Below are positions 33,643 to 41,903 of a stretch of 64,000 nucleotides of DNA, piece by piece (positions within the stretch are counted from its first letter, which is position 1; each line of letters begins with the position of its first letter). Below the pieces are notes generated by a model. The model worked only from the letters and a program-made list of their open reading frames with translations. It did not search any database and was not told where the DNA came from. Both the position numbers and the translations under genes were made by a program. The DNA is from Algoriphagus aquimarinus (lineage in GTDB: Bacteria > Bacteroidota > Bacteroidia > Cytophagales > Cyclobacteriaceae): the NCBI RefSeq assembly GCF_900112005.1, contig NZ_FOKK01000004.1, forward strand, positions 253,968 to 317,967, in the 5' to 3' direction.

Positions 33643-34989
33643 ATGCGTAAAAATTTGCTTTTTCTCCTCTTTGCTATTTCTAGTCAGGCGGCTATTTCCC
33701 AAACAACCGTCATTAGAAATGCTGAAATAGCTCAAATGGTTTCTGAGATTTCCTCCGATTCACTAGAGCATCACGTGAGAACACTCGCCTCCTTTAATTC
33801 CCGTCATACGCTAAGTACGAATGAAGAAAGCGGGATGCCTGCCGCTCAGCAGTATGTACTTTCAAAGTTCAACCATTTTGCGAAGCAATCTGGAGGAAGA
33901 ATGACTGCAGAAATCGAGAAATTCACCATCCCTGCTGACAAACGAAGGATATTAGAAGATTCGCCAGGTGCAAATGTAATTGCTAGGCTAGAAGGATCTG
34001 ACCCTTCTGATGACCGTATATTCATCATCTCAGCTCATATGGATTCTCGAAATAAGGATGTAATGGACGCTGAAGGTAGCTCACCTGGTGCAAATGATGA
34101 TGGTAGTGGAACAGCAGCTGTTATCGAATTAGCTCGAGTGATGGCTTCACATAATTTTTCTGCTACAATTCTTTTTGTAGCATTTACTGGTGAAGAGCAG
34201 GGGTTGAAAGGCGCTACATATTTGGCGGATAAAGCTACAGCTGAAGAATGGAATATCGCAGCTGTACTGAACAACGACATCGTAGGAAATAGCAGTTCAT
34301 CTGAAACGCTGATCAAGGATAACCTTAAAATGCGTGTATTTTCGGAAACGATCCCAGCATCCGAAACTGAGCAGGAAGGTAATATTAGACGCTATACCAA
34401 TGCAGACAATGACAGTAAATCCCGGCAGCTGGCACGATACATCAAAGAACTTGGAGAACGTTATGTAGATCAATTTGAAGTGAAATTGATCTATAGAGCC
34501 GATCGATTCTTAAGAGGTGGAGATCAAACTCCTTTTGCAAAAAATGCATTCACAGCAGTTAGAATGTCAGAAATGAATGAAAACTTCATTCATCAGCACG
34601 AAAATGTACGAATAGAAGATGGTATACAATATGGCGATTTGCCAGAGTTTATGGACTTCGAGTATTTGAGAAAAGTTACTGCCGTAAATCTTGCCTCACT
34701 TGCATCATTGGCCAATTCTCCTGATCAACCTCAGGAAGTTAAAATTGATGTACGTGGCTTGAGCAACAAATCAACCTTGCTTTGGGAAACTCCAGCCATT
34801 GGTAAGGCAAAAGGCTATTATGTATTGATGAGAGAGACTTCTTCTGCAATGTGGGAAAGAAAGTTTTGGACTACAGAAACTAGTTTGACCTTGCCATATT
34901 CCAAAGACAACTACTTCTTTGCTGTACAAGCGGTCTCAGAATCAGGAGCAGAAAGCCTTCCCGTATTTCCTACTCCACTTTCCAGATAA
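33643..34989 (+). CDS. M28-family zinc aminopeptidase
   Basis: A secreted zinc peptidase. A signal peptide (FLLFAISSQAAIS) precedes the metal motifs: SAHMDSRNKD (His132, Asp134), GANDDGSGTAAV (Asp152) and FTGEEQGLKGA (Glu183, Glu184). The C-terminal region from about residue 365 (KSTLLWETPAIGKAKGYYVL) looks like a Fn3-like domain. The last catalytic ligands are probably in RFLRGGDQTPF and NFIHQHENVRIEDG. Single gene, divergent from the DinB operon. Confidence 0.92.
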   Translation: MRKNLLFLLFAISSQAAISQTTVIRNAEIAQMVSEISSDSLEHHVRTLASFNSRHTLSTNEESGMPAAQQYVLSKFNHFAKQSGGRMTAEIEKFTIPADKRRILEDSPGANVIARLEGSDPSDDRIFIISAHMDSRNKDVMDAEGSSPGANDDGSGTAAVIELARVMASHNFSATILFVAFTGEEQGLKGATYLADKATAEEWNIAAVLNNDIVGNSSSSETLIKDNLKMRVFSETIPASETEQEGNIRRYTNADNDSKSRQLARYIKELGERYVDQFEVKLIYRADRFLRGGDQTPFAKNAFTAVRMSEMNENFIHQHENVRIEDGIQYGDLPEFMDFEYLRKVTAVNLASLASLANSPDQPQEVKIDVRGLSNKSTLLWETPAIGKAKGYYVLMRETSSAMWERKFWTTETSLTLPYSKDNYFFAVQAVSESGAESLPVFPTPLSR

Positions 34990-35035
34990 GCACAGTTCTT
35001 AATTAAATCAATTCCAAATTCCAAAATAAGGCGTG

Positions 35036-35063
35036 TTGGATGGAACCTCAATGATTATATTTA
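35036..35063 (+). promoter_or_regulatory. Possible ferritin promoter
   Basis: TTG (35036-35038) and TATATTTA (35056-35063) are 17 bases apart and lie 25 bases before the ferritin ATG. The downstream element differs from the TAnnTTTG consensus at one base. Weak. Confidence 0.3.
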
Positions 35064-35088
35064 GTTAACTATTTGAAACACTAATACT

Positions 35089-35631
35089 ATGAAAACTAAA
35101 GAAATCGTAACGCTACAGCGTTCATTACTTGTTGATACAGAGAAATTACTTAATAAGCAGGTAGAAATGGAAGGTACTTCTTCCGCATATTACTTGTCTA
35201 TGGCCTCTTGGTGTCATATGATGGGCTATGAAAATGCTGCTAATTATCTTTACACACATGCAGATGAAGAAAGAATGCATATGATGAAGATATTCAGATA
35301 TATCAATGAGGCAGGAGGACATGCCTTTCAGCCTGAGATCAAGGATATAAGACATAATTTCAATTCATTGAGAGAGATTTTTGAATTGATCTTGGAGCAT
35401 GAAATCAATGTGACCAAATCCATTAATAATATCGTAGATCACGCATTCACCAAGAAGGACTTTGCTACGTTTAGTTTTATGCAGTGGTACGTCACTGAGC
35501 AAAGAGAAGAGGAGACTATGTCTAGAAGAGCTCTTGAACTCTTCGATATAATCGGAGAAGAAGGTGTTGGTCTTTGGACTATTGATCAGGAACTTGGGAA
35601 ACTGCACGCAGCAGCCCATCCACAGGCATAA
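35089..35631 (+). CDS. Ferritin
   Basis: An iron-storage ferritin of 180 residues. The four-helix bundle carries ferroxidase ligands in KQVEMEGTSSAYYLSMASWC, HADEERMHMMKIFRYI and QWYVTEQREEETMSRRA. The EEETM motif and the length match non-heme bacterial ferritins. It is followed by a strong hairpin terminator. It may be regulated by iron, but no operator is clear. Confidence 0.95.
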   Translation: MKTKEIVTLQRSLLVDTEKLLNKQVEMEGTSSAYYLSMASWCHMMGYENAANYLYTHADEERMHMMKIFRYINEAGGHAFQPEIKDIRHNFNSLREIFELILEHEINVTKSINNIVDHAFTKKDFATFSFMQWYVTEQREEETMSRRALELFDIIGEEGVGLWTIDQELGKLHAAAHPQA

Positions 35632-35632
35632 A

Positions 35633-35663
35633 AATAAAGCGGCTTTAAGCCGCTTTATTTTTT
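35633..35663 (+). terminator. Terminator after ferritin
   Basis: Arms AATAAAGCGGCTT and AAGCCGCTTTATT around one base, then a run of T. It begins two bases after the ferritin stop. Confidence 0.93.
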
Positions 35664-35887
35664 CCCTTTTTCTGCAAGTTGCTAGAGATACATCCTCCGA
35701 AATACTAAATCATTTTTTCCTTCTATAGTATAGGGGGTAATTAACAGGTAATGAGAAACTCAAGTAATTTTTTTAAATAAATTCAATTTCTTTTGATTCT
35801 TAAATGGCAAAATATTTGTTAAATATTAATTTGCGATTACTTTTGTAGTAGCTATAATGTATTTCAGCAACTTATTTTTGCACTTCA

Positions 35888-36244
35888 ATGCTAACCATAG
35901 TTTTAATAGATGACGACCCAATCAGTACTTTTGTTACTGAAAAGCTCATTTCCAGGAATGTGAAAGAGCCTTGTCAATTTTATAAGTACCAAAGTGCTAG
36001 GGCAGCACTACAAGAAATCTATTCTATTAAGCCCAATTACCTGTTTTTGGATTTAAATATGCCAGAAATGACTGGTTGGGATTTCTTAGACTGTTTTAAT
36101 TCTGAAAAAAACGAGGCGCAAATTTACATCTTGAGTAGTTCTGTGGATGAAAGGGACATTCATAAAGCAAGTGGATATAGCGTGGTAAAAGATTACCTAT
36201 CGAAACCCCTCATAAAAAAATATATAAAATCGATATTTAATTGA
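35888..36244 (+). CDS. Single-domain response regulator
   Basis: A stand-alone receiver domain of 118 residues. Acidic pocket residues Asp8, Asp9 and Asp10 lie in VLIDDDPISTF; the phosphorylation site is Asp55 in LFLDLNMPEMTGW; the conserved Lys is Lys106 in DYLSKPL. No output domain follows. No histidine kinase is adjacent, so its partner is elsewhere. A short terminator follows immediately. Confidence 0.93.
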   Translation: MLTIVLIDDDPISTFVTEKLISRNVKEPCQFYKYQSARAALQEIYSIKPNYLFLDLNMPEMTGWDFLDCFNSEKNEAQIYILSSSVDERDIHKASGYSVVKDYLSKPLIKKYIKSIFN

Positions 36245-36266
36245 CCCGCGATTGGGTCTTTTTTTT
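36243..36266 (+). terminator. Terminator after the response regulator
   Basis: GACCC / GGGTC stem with a six-base loop and a run of eight T; the stem begins at the stop codon TGA. Confidence 0.85.
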
Positions 36267-36519
36267 ACTCAATTCTTTAAGTCCATAGGCAAAGAATAAA
36301 CCATAGTTTGAATTACCGCCTCCTCTATTAAAACCCTTAATACAAGCGAAAATTTAATATTGAATTAACACAACAGTATTGAAACAGTCGGAGATAATAA
36401 GCCTAGAAACTTTTGTCATAAAAAAAGTTTTAAAAAATCATATCCACAGTATGGTGCTAAATAAATTTTTACTTTAATTCGTAACGTTCAACTATTAAAA
36501 AACCCCTATCTAAACTACT

Positions 36520-36711
36520 ATGGAGGATTTTGACGACGATTTCGAAGATGACGACAACTTAAATGATGACGACGATTTCGGTAATGATTTTGAAGATGAA
36601 TATGATCTCGATGATGAAAATGAATTTGTCGATGATAATATCATGGATTTCAATGACGATGACGAAAGCAGTGATGAAGAAGAAGATTTCGATGATGATC
36701 AATTCGATTAA
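36520..36711 (+). CDS. Extremely acidic small protein
   Basis: A 63-residue protein with 28 Asp and 10 Glu and no Lys, Arg or His. Eight Phe residues are spaced along the acid run. The sequence is low complexity and matches no family I know; acidic tails of this type can bind cations or basic proteins, but nothing here tests that. It has a clean ATG start and stop. It could be a fortuitous frame: the GAT/GAC-rich DNA would read as acid in this frame only. Evidence for translation is only the open frame and its position between terminated genes. Confidence 0.5.
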   Translation: MEDFDDDFEDDDNLNDDDDFGNDFEDEYDLDDENEFVDDNIMDFNDDDESSDEEEDFDDDQFD

Positions 36712-36721
36712 CTAGAATCTT

Positions 36722-36753
36722 TTTGGTTAATTGGCTTTAAGAAATTATCTTCG
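36722..36753 (+). promoter_or_regulatory. Candidate promoter for the 49-residue membrane protein
   Basis: TTTG (36722-36725), a 20-base spacer, then TATCTTCG (36746-36753), close to the Bacteroidota TAnnTTTG element with one mismatch. The small gene starts 31 bases further on. Confidence 0.45.
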
Positions 36754-36783
36754 AGCAATCTTTAGAAATTCAACAATTTGATC

Positions 36784-36933
36784 ATGATACTACTTGACGT
36801 TTTCAGTTCTCCAATCGCTGGAGGAGCCCAAACCTTCCTAGTGATTGTATGTGTATTAATCGGTCTTGGAGCCGGCATCACTGCAATTGATACGAGAAGC
36901 ACTTTCACAAAGAAGAAAAAGGCTGATCATTAA
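36784..36933 (+). CDS. Small single-TM protein (49 residues)
   Basis: ATG at 36784 to TAA at 36931-36933. The protein starts MILLDVFSSPIAGGAQ, then one hydrophobic segment (TFLVIVCVLIGLGAGITAI), and ends in a lysine-rich tail (FTKKKKADH). A single TM helix with a basic tail suggests an inner-membrane peptide with its C-terminus in the cytoplasm. A plausible promoter lies upstream and a clear terminator downstream, which supports it as a real transcribed unit. No function is known. Confidence 0.55.
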   Translation: MILLDVFSSPIAGGAQTFLVIVCVLIGLGAGITAIDTRSTFTKKKKADH

Positions 36934-36950
36934 TAACTTATATCTTATTT

Positions 36951-36977
36951 AAAAGGAGGCTAACGCCTCCTTTTTTT
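36951..36977 (+). terminator. Terminator with AGGAGG in the stem
   Basis: A 10-bp stem AAAAGGAGGC / GCCTCCTTTT with loop TAAC and a run of seven T. It ends one base before the first possible start of the next gene. Confidence 0.9.
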
Positions 36978-36989
36978 ATGCCCTTACCT

Positions 36990-37430
36990 ATGTCAAAAAC
37001 ACAGAATTTCGAGAATCACGCTAAGCTCTACCCGCTTCATCACTTTATCATAATGCCAATGGCTCTGATATATTTGGGGTGGACCGTTGTGAGAACTGAC
37101 TTCAGCTCATCCACCTCCGTAGCAGAAAGTATTTATCAACTACTATTAGCATTCCTAATTCTATTGATTTCGTACCTCCCAAGGATCTATGCTATCAAAA
37201 ATCAAAATCGGATCATTCGTCTGGAAATGAGACAACGTTATTTTCATCTTACAGGTAGTACATTTTACGATATAGAAATACAGCTTACTTCTGCCCAAAT
37301 TATTGCGTTACGATTTGCAGGAGACGATGAGATTTTAGCTTTAATAGATAAGTCTATTAAAGAAAATACTACTCCAAAAGAAATCAAGAAAAGTATTAAA
37401 AACTGGAAAGCAGACCATCACAGAGTCTAA
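36990..37430 (+). CDS. DUF6526-like membrane protein
   Basis: A protein of about 146 residues with two hydrophobic segments (HHFIIMPMALIYLGWTV and YQLLLAFLILLISYLPRI) and a conserved soluble tail: KNQNRIIRLEMRQRYFHLTG, LTSAQIIALRFAGDDEI and PKEIKKSIKNWKADHHRV. This matches DUF6526 as I know it. An ATG at 36978 sits directly after the terminator T-run; the ATG at 36990 (MSKTQNFENHAKLYPLHH) fits the family start better and was chosen. Function unknown. Confidence 0.8.
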   Translation: MSKTQNFENHAKLYPLHHFIIMPMALIYLGWTVVRTDFSSSTSVAESIYQLLLAFLILLISYLPRIYAIKNQNRIIRLEMRQRYFHLTGSTFYDIEIQLTSAQIIALRFAGDDEILALIDKSIKENTTPKEIKKSIKNWKADHHRV

Positions 37431-37435
37431 CTGTC

Positions 37436-38545
37436 CTAGCTTAAGCAGTCCAGAGAGAATTCCTTAGCTAGAATAGCTTGAAGATTTTCTCTGGACATAA
37501 TTTTGTAATCAGGGTCTGTAAAATCCAAATCAGGCAAGGTCAAAACCTTATCGAATTGCTCTACCCCCTTTTCCCTACCTGAAGTCACCAGAATTATTTT
37601 TTTAGAATGATTACGAGCCAATTGCATCAATTCAAAACAGGCTTTTCCTTCTGCTGACTGATTATCATACCTCCCCTCTCCTGTGATGATCACCTCGGCC
37701 CATTTCACCTTTGATTCTAACTTCACTGTTTCAAAAAAGTACTGGGAACCAAATTCTATATCTGTTTCAAAAAAAGCTGATAACCCTAGCGCAATTCCCC
37801 CCGCTGCTCCAAATCCCGATAAATCTTTAAATAGTTTCTTTTGTTTTAAAAAAAGCTTCGTCACAATTGTTTGACATTCTAACTCGTAATTTTCAAACTC
37901 ACTTGTTAGAATACCCTTTTGTGGACCAAAAACTGGAATTGCACCACGCTTGCCAAAAAAAGTATTCTTGACATCGCAAACACATGAGAACTTGACTTTT
38001 GGTATATGTGGAGATTTCTGAATATGTCTGATTTTAAAAAGGAAATTAGGCATAAACGGAATCAACGCTCTTCCATTCTCGTCCAAAAACTCAATACCTA
38101 AGGCAGCTAAAATCCCTATCCCCAAGTCAACAGTAGCACTTCCACCTAGACCTAGGACAATTTCCTCTGCCCCAAGATCAATTGCATTCCTTATCAAGAG
38201 CCCTGTACCATAGCTAGAAGCGACATATGGATTCAACAACTCATTTCCTAACAAAGCAATCCCCGAGGCTGTAGAGACGTCTACAAATGCTTTTTTTGCT
38301 TGCTCCTCCCACCCATATGCACATGAGATAGGCCTACCAAAGGGATCAAGTGCCCATACATGCTTTTTTTCCAAGCCCAAAATCTCTGTCAAAAGCTCAC
38401 AAGTGCCATCTCCTCCGTCTGCAATCGGTAGTAAATCTGTATTAGCAAGAGGGTACTTTCTATTTATAAATGATTGAATAATTACTCCAGCTTCACGAGC
38501 ACCCATAGTGCCTTTAAATGCATTTGGAGAAATTAAGACGTTCAT
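37436..38545 (-). CDS. Glycerate kinase (GarK/GlxK family)
   Basis: Phosphorylates D-glycerate; it belongs to the GK2-type family. Starting MNVLISPNAFKGTMGAREAG, it has the substrate and ATP motifs LLPIADGGDGTCELL, VDVSTASGIALLG, VLGLGGSATVDLGIGILAAL and VIITGEGRYDNQSAEGK. Full length at 369 residues. Its ATG is 2 bases after the stop of the symporter gene, so the two are one operon; a link between the symporter substrate and glycerate is not clear. Confidence 0.94.
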   Translation of the reverse strand: MNVLISPNAFKGTMGAREAGVIIQSFINRKYPLANTDLLPIADGGDGTCELLTEILGLEKKHVWALDPFGRPISCAYGWEEQAKKAFVDVSTASGIALLGNELLNPYVASSYGTGLLIRNAIDLGAEEIVLGLGGSATVDLGIGILAALGIEFLDENGRALIPFMPNFLFKIRHIQKSPHIPKVKFSCVCDVKNTFFGKRGAIPVFGPQKGILTSEFENYELECQTIVTKLFLKQKKLFKDLSGFGAAGGIALGLSAFFETDIEFGSQYFFETVKLESKVKWAEVIITGEGRYDNQSAEGKACFELMQLARNHSKKIILVTSGREKGVEQFDKVLTLPDLDFTDPDYKIMSRENLQAILAKEFSLDCLS

Positions 38546-38547
38546 GG

Positions 38548-39897
38548 TTAAGCTTTTTTCATTCTCTGAAAATAATCCTTCATCGCTACACGCACTTTAG
38601 GAGCTAAGTATAATGTGGAGATCATTGTTGGTACAGCCATTATCGCATACATACCATCTACCAAACTAATCACAACATCCAAAGATGCCACAGCACCAAC
38701 TACAATGGTGATCAAATAGAAATAATTGTAGTAATCTGCTCTTTTGGCTCCAAAAAGATAACCAAAGCACTTATGACCATAATAAGAGTAAGTGAACATC
38801 GTAGAAAGTGCAAAGACTAATACGGCTATCATCAATAGATATCTCCCATAGAATGGAAGTGCCATATCGAACGCTGCAAGAGTAAGTCTAACTCCATCCT
38901 TTTCAGTTGACTCCCAAACACCTGTCAGCATGATTACCAAAGCTGTAAGTGTACAAACGACTATCGTGTCGATGAAAGGCCCAAGCATCGCTATCAAACC
39001 TTCACGAATAGGCTCATTATTTTTGGAAGCACCATGGACCATCGGTGCAGTTCCTATCCCAGCTTCATTAGAGAATGCAGCTCGTCTAGCACCAACGATA
39101 ATCACTGCCCCTACTGCTCCACCTGCCATCGCTTCGCCCGTAAATGCGTCGGTAACAATTTTCAACAACATATCAGGTACATCACCTATGTATTTGAATA
39201 CTATAATGAGCACTGTCACAAAGTAAAGTCCAACCATGAAAGGAACCATTTTGGATGCCACAGCGGCTATTCTCTTGATTCCTCCAAGAATTACAATGGC
39301 TACTAGAACCATCATAGTAATTCCAATAATCCAACGCGTTTTGTCGCCTTCATCTAACCCTGCAGGTTCTAGGATTACAGTTCTAAGTACTGCTGTCAAT
39401 TGATTCGCTTGGAAAATAGCCAGTAATCCTAAAATACCTGCTCCACAAAAAATCACAGAAAGGAATTTCCACTTTTTCCCCATTCCTTCCTCGATCACAT
39501 ACATGGGCCCCCCTTGTATGTTACCTTCAGAATCTTTTCCACGATACATTATAGCTAGACTACAGGTATAAAACTTAGTAGCCATTCCTACAAATGCAGA
39601 AACCCACATCCAAAAGATAGCTCCTGGACCTCCCATGTTAATCGCAATAGCAACACCACTTATATTCCCTAGACCCACGGTTGCTGCAATAGCAGCAGAC
39701 AATGCCTGAAAGGAGGTAATCTGACCCGGCGCCAGACTGTTGTCATACCTTCCTCTAAGTAATCCTATAGCATGACCAATCTTGCGAAAGGGGACAAAAC
39801 CTGAATGCACTAACAGGACCATTCCACCTCCCATTAAAATGATAAGCATAGGAGTTCCCCAAATCCAGTTAGCAAAGGATATAATGTATTCGCCCAT
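38548..39897 (-). CDS. Alanine/glycine:cation symporter (AGCS family)
   Basis: An inner-membrane sodium- or proton-coupled symporter for alanine or glycine. Typical segments are SFQALSAAIAATVGLGNISG, GPGAIFWMWVSAFVGMATKF, GGPMYVIEEGMGKKW, RRAAFSNEAGIGTAPMVHGA and FALSTMFTYSYYGHKC. Full length at 449 residues with about 10 membrane segments. First gene of the pair with glycerate kinase. Substrate selectivity cannot be read from the sequence. Confidence 0.95.
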   Translation of the reverse strand: MGEYIISFANWIWGTPMLIILMGGGMVLLVHSGFVPFRKIGHAIGLLRGRYDNSLAPGQITSFQALSAAIAATVGLGNISGVAIAINMGGPGAIFWMWVSAFVGMATKFYTCSLAIMYRGKDSEGNIQGGPMYVIEEGMGKKWKFLSVIFCGAGILGLLAIFQANQLTAVLRTVILEPAGLDEGDKTRWIIGITMMVLVAIVILGGIKRIAAVASKMVPFMVGLYFVTVLIIVFKYIGDVPDMLLKIVTDAFTGEAMAGGAVGAVIIVGARRAAFSNEAGIGTAPMVHGASKNNEPIREGLIAMLGPFIDTIVVCTLTALVIMLTGVWESTEKDGVRLTLAAFDMALPFYGRYLLMIAVLVFALSTMFTYSYYGHKCFGYLFGAKRADYYNYFYLITIVVGAVASLDVVISLVDGMYAIMAVPTMISTLYLAPKVRVAMKDYFQRMKKA

Positions 39898-40007
39898 TAA
39901 AGTTTTCTATTTAGAGTAATCAAGTTACCTGATCGGATGATTTTAAAATTAACGTCCATATTAGGTTCATTTTATTCAATTTCAAAGAGTATGGCTATCT
40001 AAGCAAC

Positions 40008-40030
40008 AAAAAACCCGGTTGAAGCCGGGT
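40008..40030 (-). terminator. Terminator after the GH20 gene
   Basis: ACCCGGTT (40013-40020) pairs with AGCCGGGT (40023-40030), with one G-T pair; on the minus strand a run of six T follows. Confidence 0.88.
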
Positions 40031-40051
40031 CTTTAATGTTGATAGCATAGA

Positions 40052-41650
40052 CTACCAATTGACTTTCGGAGATCTATAGAAGCCTATTCCATTGATATCC
40101 CAACGCTTACCTTGCTGCGCAATTCTCTTTTGAAAGCTTTCCCAATTTCTTCGCTCATTTGAAGACCAAGCTACTTCAGCAAGGGCCGCCAATCTAGGGA
40201 ATGCCATGTACTCAATGTCCGCACGATTAGTAATTGTTTCGGTCCAAAGAGGAGCTTCCACTCCAAGAATATCGGTTTTATTAATCCCATCTGCATAAGT
40301 TGCTGGATCCCAATTATATGAATCATCAAGCTCAATATATGCAGCCCAGTGAAGGCCAAGTCTAGACGTAGAGTCATATTGCATATCCAAGTATGCACGC
40401 TTAGCTGGGGACATAAGAATCTGATTTCCTTGCTCCTTAGCCAGCTTTGCATTTTCTTCCAATGCCCAAAATTGAGCTACTGAACCCGGTGCTAATTTTG
40501 CTGTTGCGATTTCATCCCAACCTATGCTCGTTTTGCCATATTTGGTTACGATTCCTTGTACACGTTCCACAAAATAGATGTAATCATCCTTTTCAGTTAC
40601 ATGGGATTCATCTCCACCAATGTGAATATAAGGGCCAGGAGTAAGCTCCACGAGCTCTCTGATCACATCTTCAACAAAGGTGTAAGTAATTTCTTTGTTT
40701 GTGGCAAACGTACTGAAACCCACTTCAATGCCTGTATATATTTCAGCTGGCTCTGGATTCTTGTCTAGGATATCAAAATCAATTTTACCCTCAGTCATCG
40801 TAGCAAAATCTCCATCAGGTAAGTTCACACCAGGATTTAACTCAGCATAAGCAGCCAAGGCAGCATTAGTATGACCTGGCATATCGATCTCTGGTACTAC
40901 AGTCATAAATCTATCCGCTGCATATTTCACAATATCACTATATTCTGCTTGGGTATAAAAACCACCTTCAGTACCTCCTACTTCAGTCTTTCCACCTATT
41001 TCAGTCAATTTAGGCCATGATTTAATTTCAATTCTCCAGCCCTGATCATCAGATAAATGCAAATGTAGATAGTTGTATTTCAGGCTTCCCATCTGATCTA
41101 TGTAGTGCTTTACATCTTCGACACTTATAAAATGTCGTGCCACGTCCAGCATAGCACCTCTGTAGGCAAATTCAGGTTCATCTTCAATCTTGCCATTCCC
41201 TATCGTCCAATCTGCGTCAACTACTGAGGAATTTTCAATCTCCACTGGTAAAGCTTTGATTAGTGTTTGGGTGCCATAATAAAGTCCAGCTGCAGAAGTA
41301 GAAGTAATTCTTACCCCATCGTCTGTAATCTCAATACCATATTTTTCGGAAGCCTCTCCCCCAGTCAATTCCAAAATTAAATCACCTTTCTCAGCCGAAA
41401 CTGGAATAGCATATCCAGTAGCAGGACGAAGTTTTTCAGCCAAAAAATTACCAACTCTAGTTAAATCTCCACCTGCACCAATCAATTGAATGGAAGATTC
41501 TGAGTTCAACTCAAATGCACCAGATTTAGATGTGACTGATCTCGGAATAGGTATAATTCCAGCTTCATCGAGCGGGATTGAATTGGGTGCTTGACAGGAA
41601 CTAACAGATAAAACTGCTAGAGCAGCCAAAGTCCTTAAGGTAAGTTTCAT
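40052..41650 (-). CDS. GH20 beta-N-acetylhexosaminidase lipoprotein
   Basis: Removes terminal GlcNAc or GalNAc from glycans, including chitin oligomers. The lipobox LSVSSC (Cys19) marks it as a lipoprotein. An N-terminal GH20b-type domain runs to about residue 155. The catalytic TIM barrel has RGAMLDVARHFISVEDVKHY, NYLHLHLSDDQGWRIEIKSW, PEIDMPGHTNAALAAY and the catalytic pair Asp347-Glu348 in HIGGDESH. Full length at 532 residues. Single gene; no PUL partner beside it. Confidence 0.95.
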   Translation of the reverse strand: MKLTLRTLAALAVLSVSSCQAPNSIPLDEAGIIPIPRSVTSKSGAFELNSESSIQLIGAGGDLTRVGNFLAEKLRPATGYAIPVSAEKGDLILELTGGEASEKYGIEITDDGVRITSTSAAGLYYGTQTLIKALPVEIENSSVVDADWTIGNGKIEDEPEFAYRGAMLDVARHFISVEDVKHYIDQMGSLKYNYLHLHLSDDQGWRIEIKSWPKLTEIGGKTEVGGTEGGFYTQAEYSDIVKYAADRFMTVVPEIDMPGHTNAALAAYAELNPGVNLPDGDFATMTEGKIDFDILDKNPEPAEIYTGIEVGFSTFATNKEITYTFVEDVIRELVELTPGPYIHIGGDESHVTEKDDYIYFVERVQGIVTKYGKTSIGWDEIATAKLAPGSVAQFWALEENAKLAKEQGNQILMSPAKRAYLDMQYDSTSRLGLHWAAYIELDDSYNWDPATYADGINKTDILGVEAPLWTETITNRADIEYMAFPRLAALAEVAWSSNERRNWESFQKRIAQQGKRWDINGIGFYRSPKVNW

Positions 41651-41903
41651 AGAATAAAGGTTTGAGTAAACTTAATCTATTTTTTTAACAATCTTTTTAG
41701 GACAAATTAATTTTATAGCGAAACGCTTGAACTTGGGCAGTAATTAAAGGTATGTTGATATTACTATGTGTATTTTTATGAATGGGCTAAAAATTGTGAC
41801 TGGTTTTTGATAATTTCAAATTTCACAAAGTCTGAAATTGGTTTGATCGATAATTACGAATAGAACAATCCAAAAAACCCTCTTTAACATAACTATTAAT
41901 CTA

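Noticed and set aside
35873..35880. TATTTTTG as a perfect -7 promoter element for the response regulator
   Set aside because: No TTTG or TTG at the right distance upstream (nearest is 27 bases away), and the start codon is only 8 bases later.
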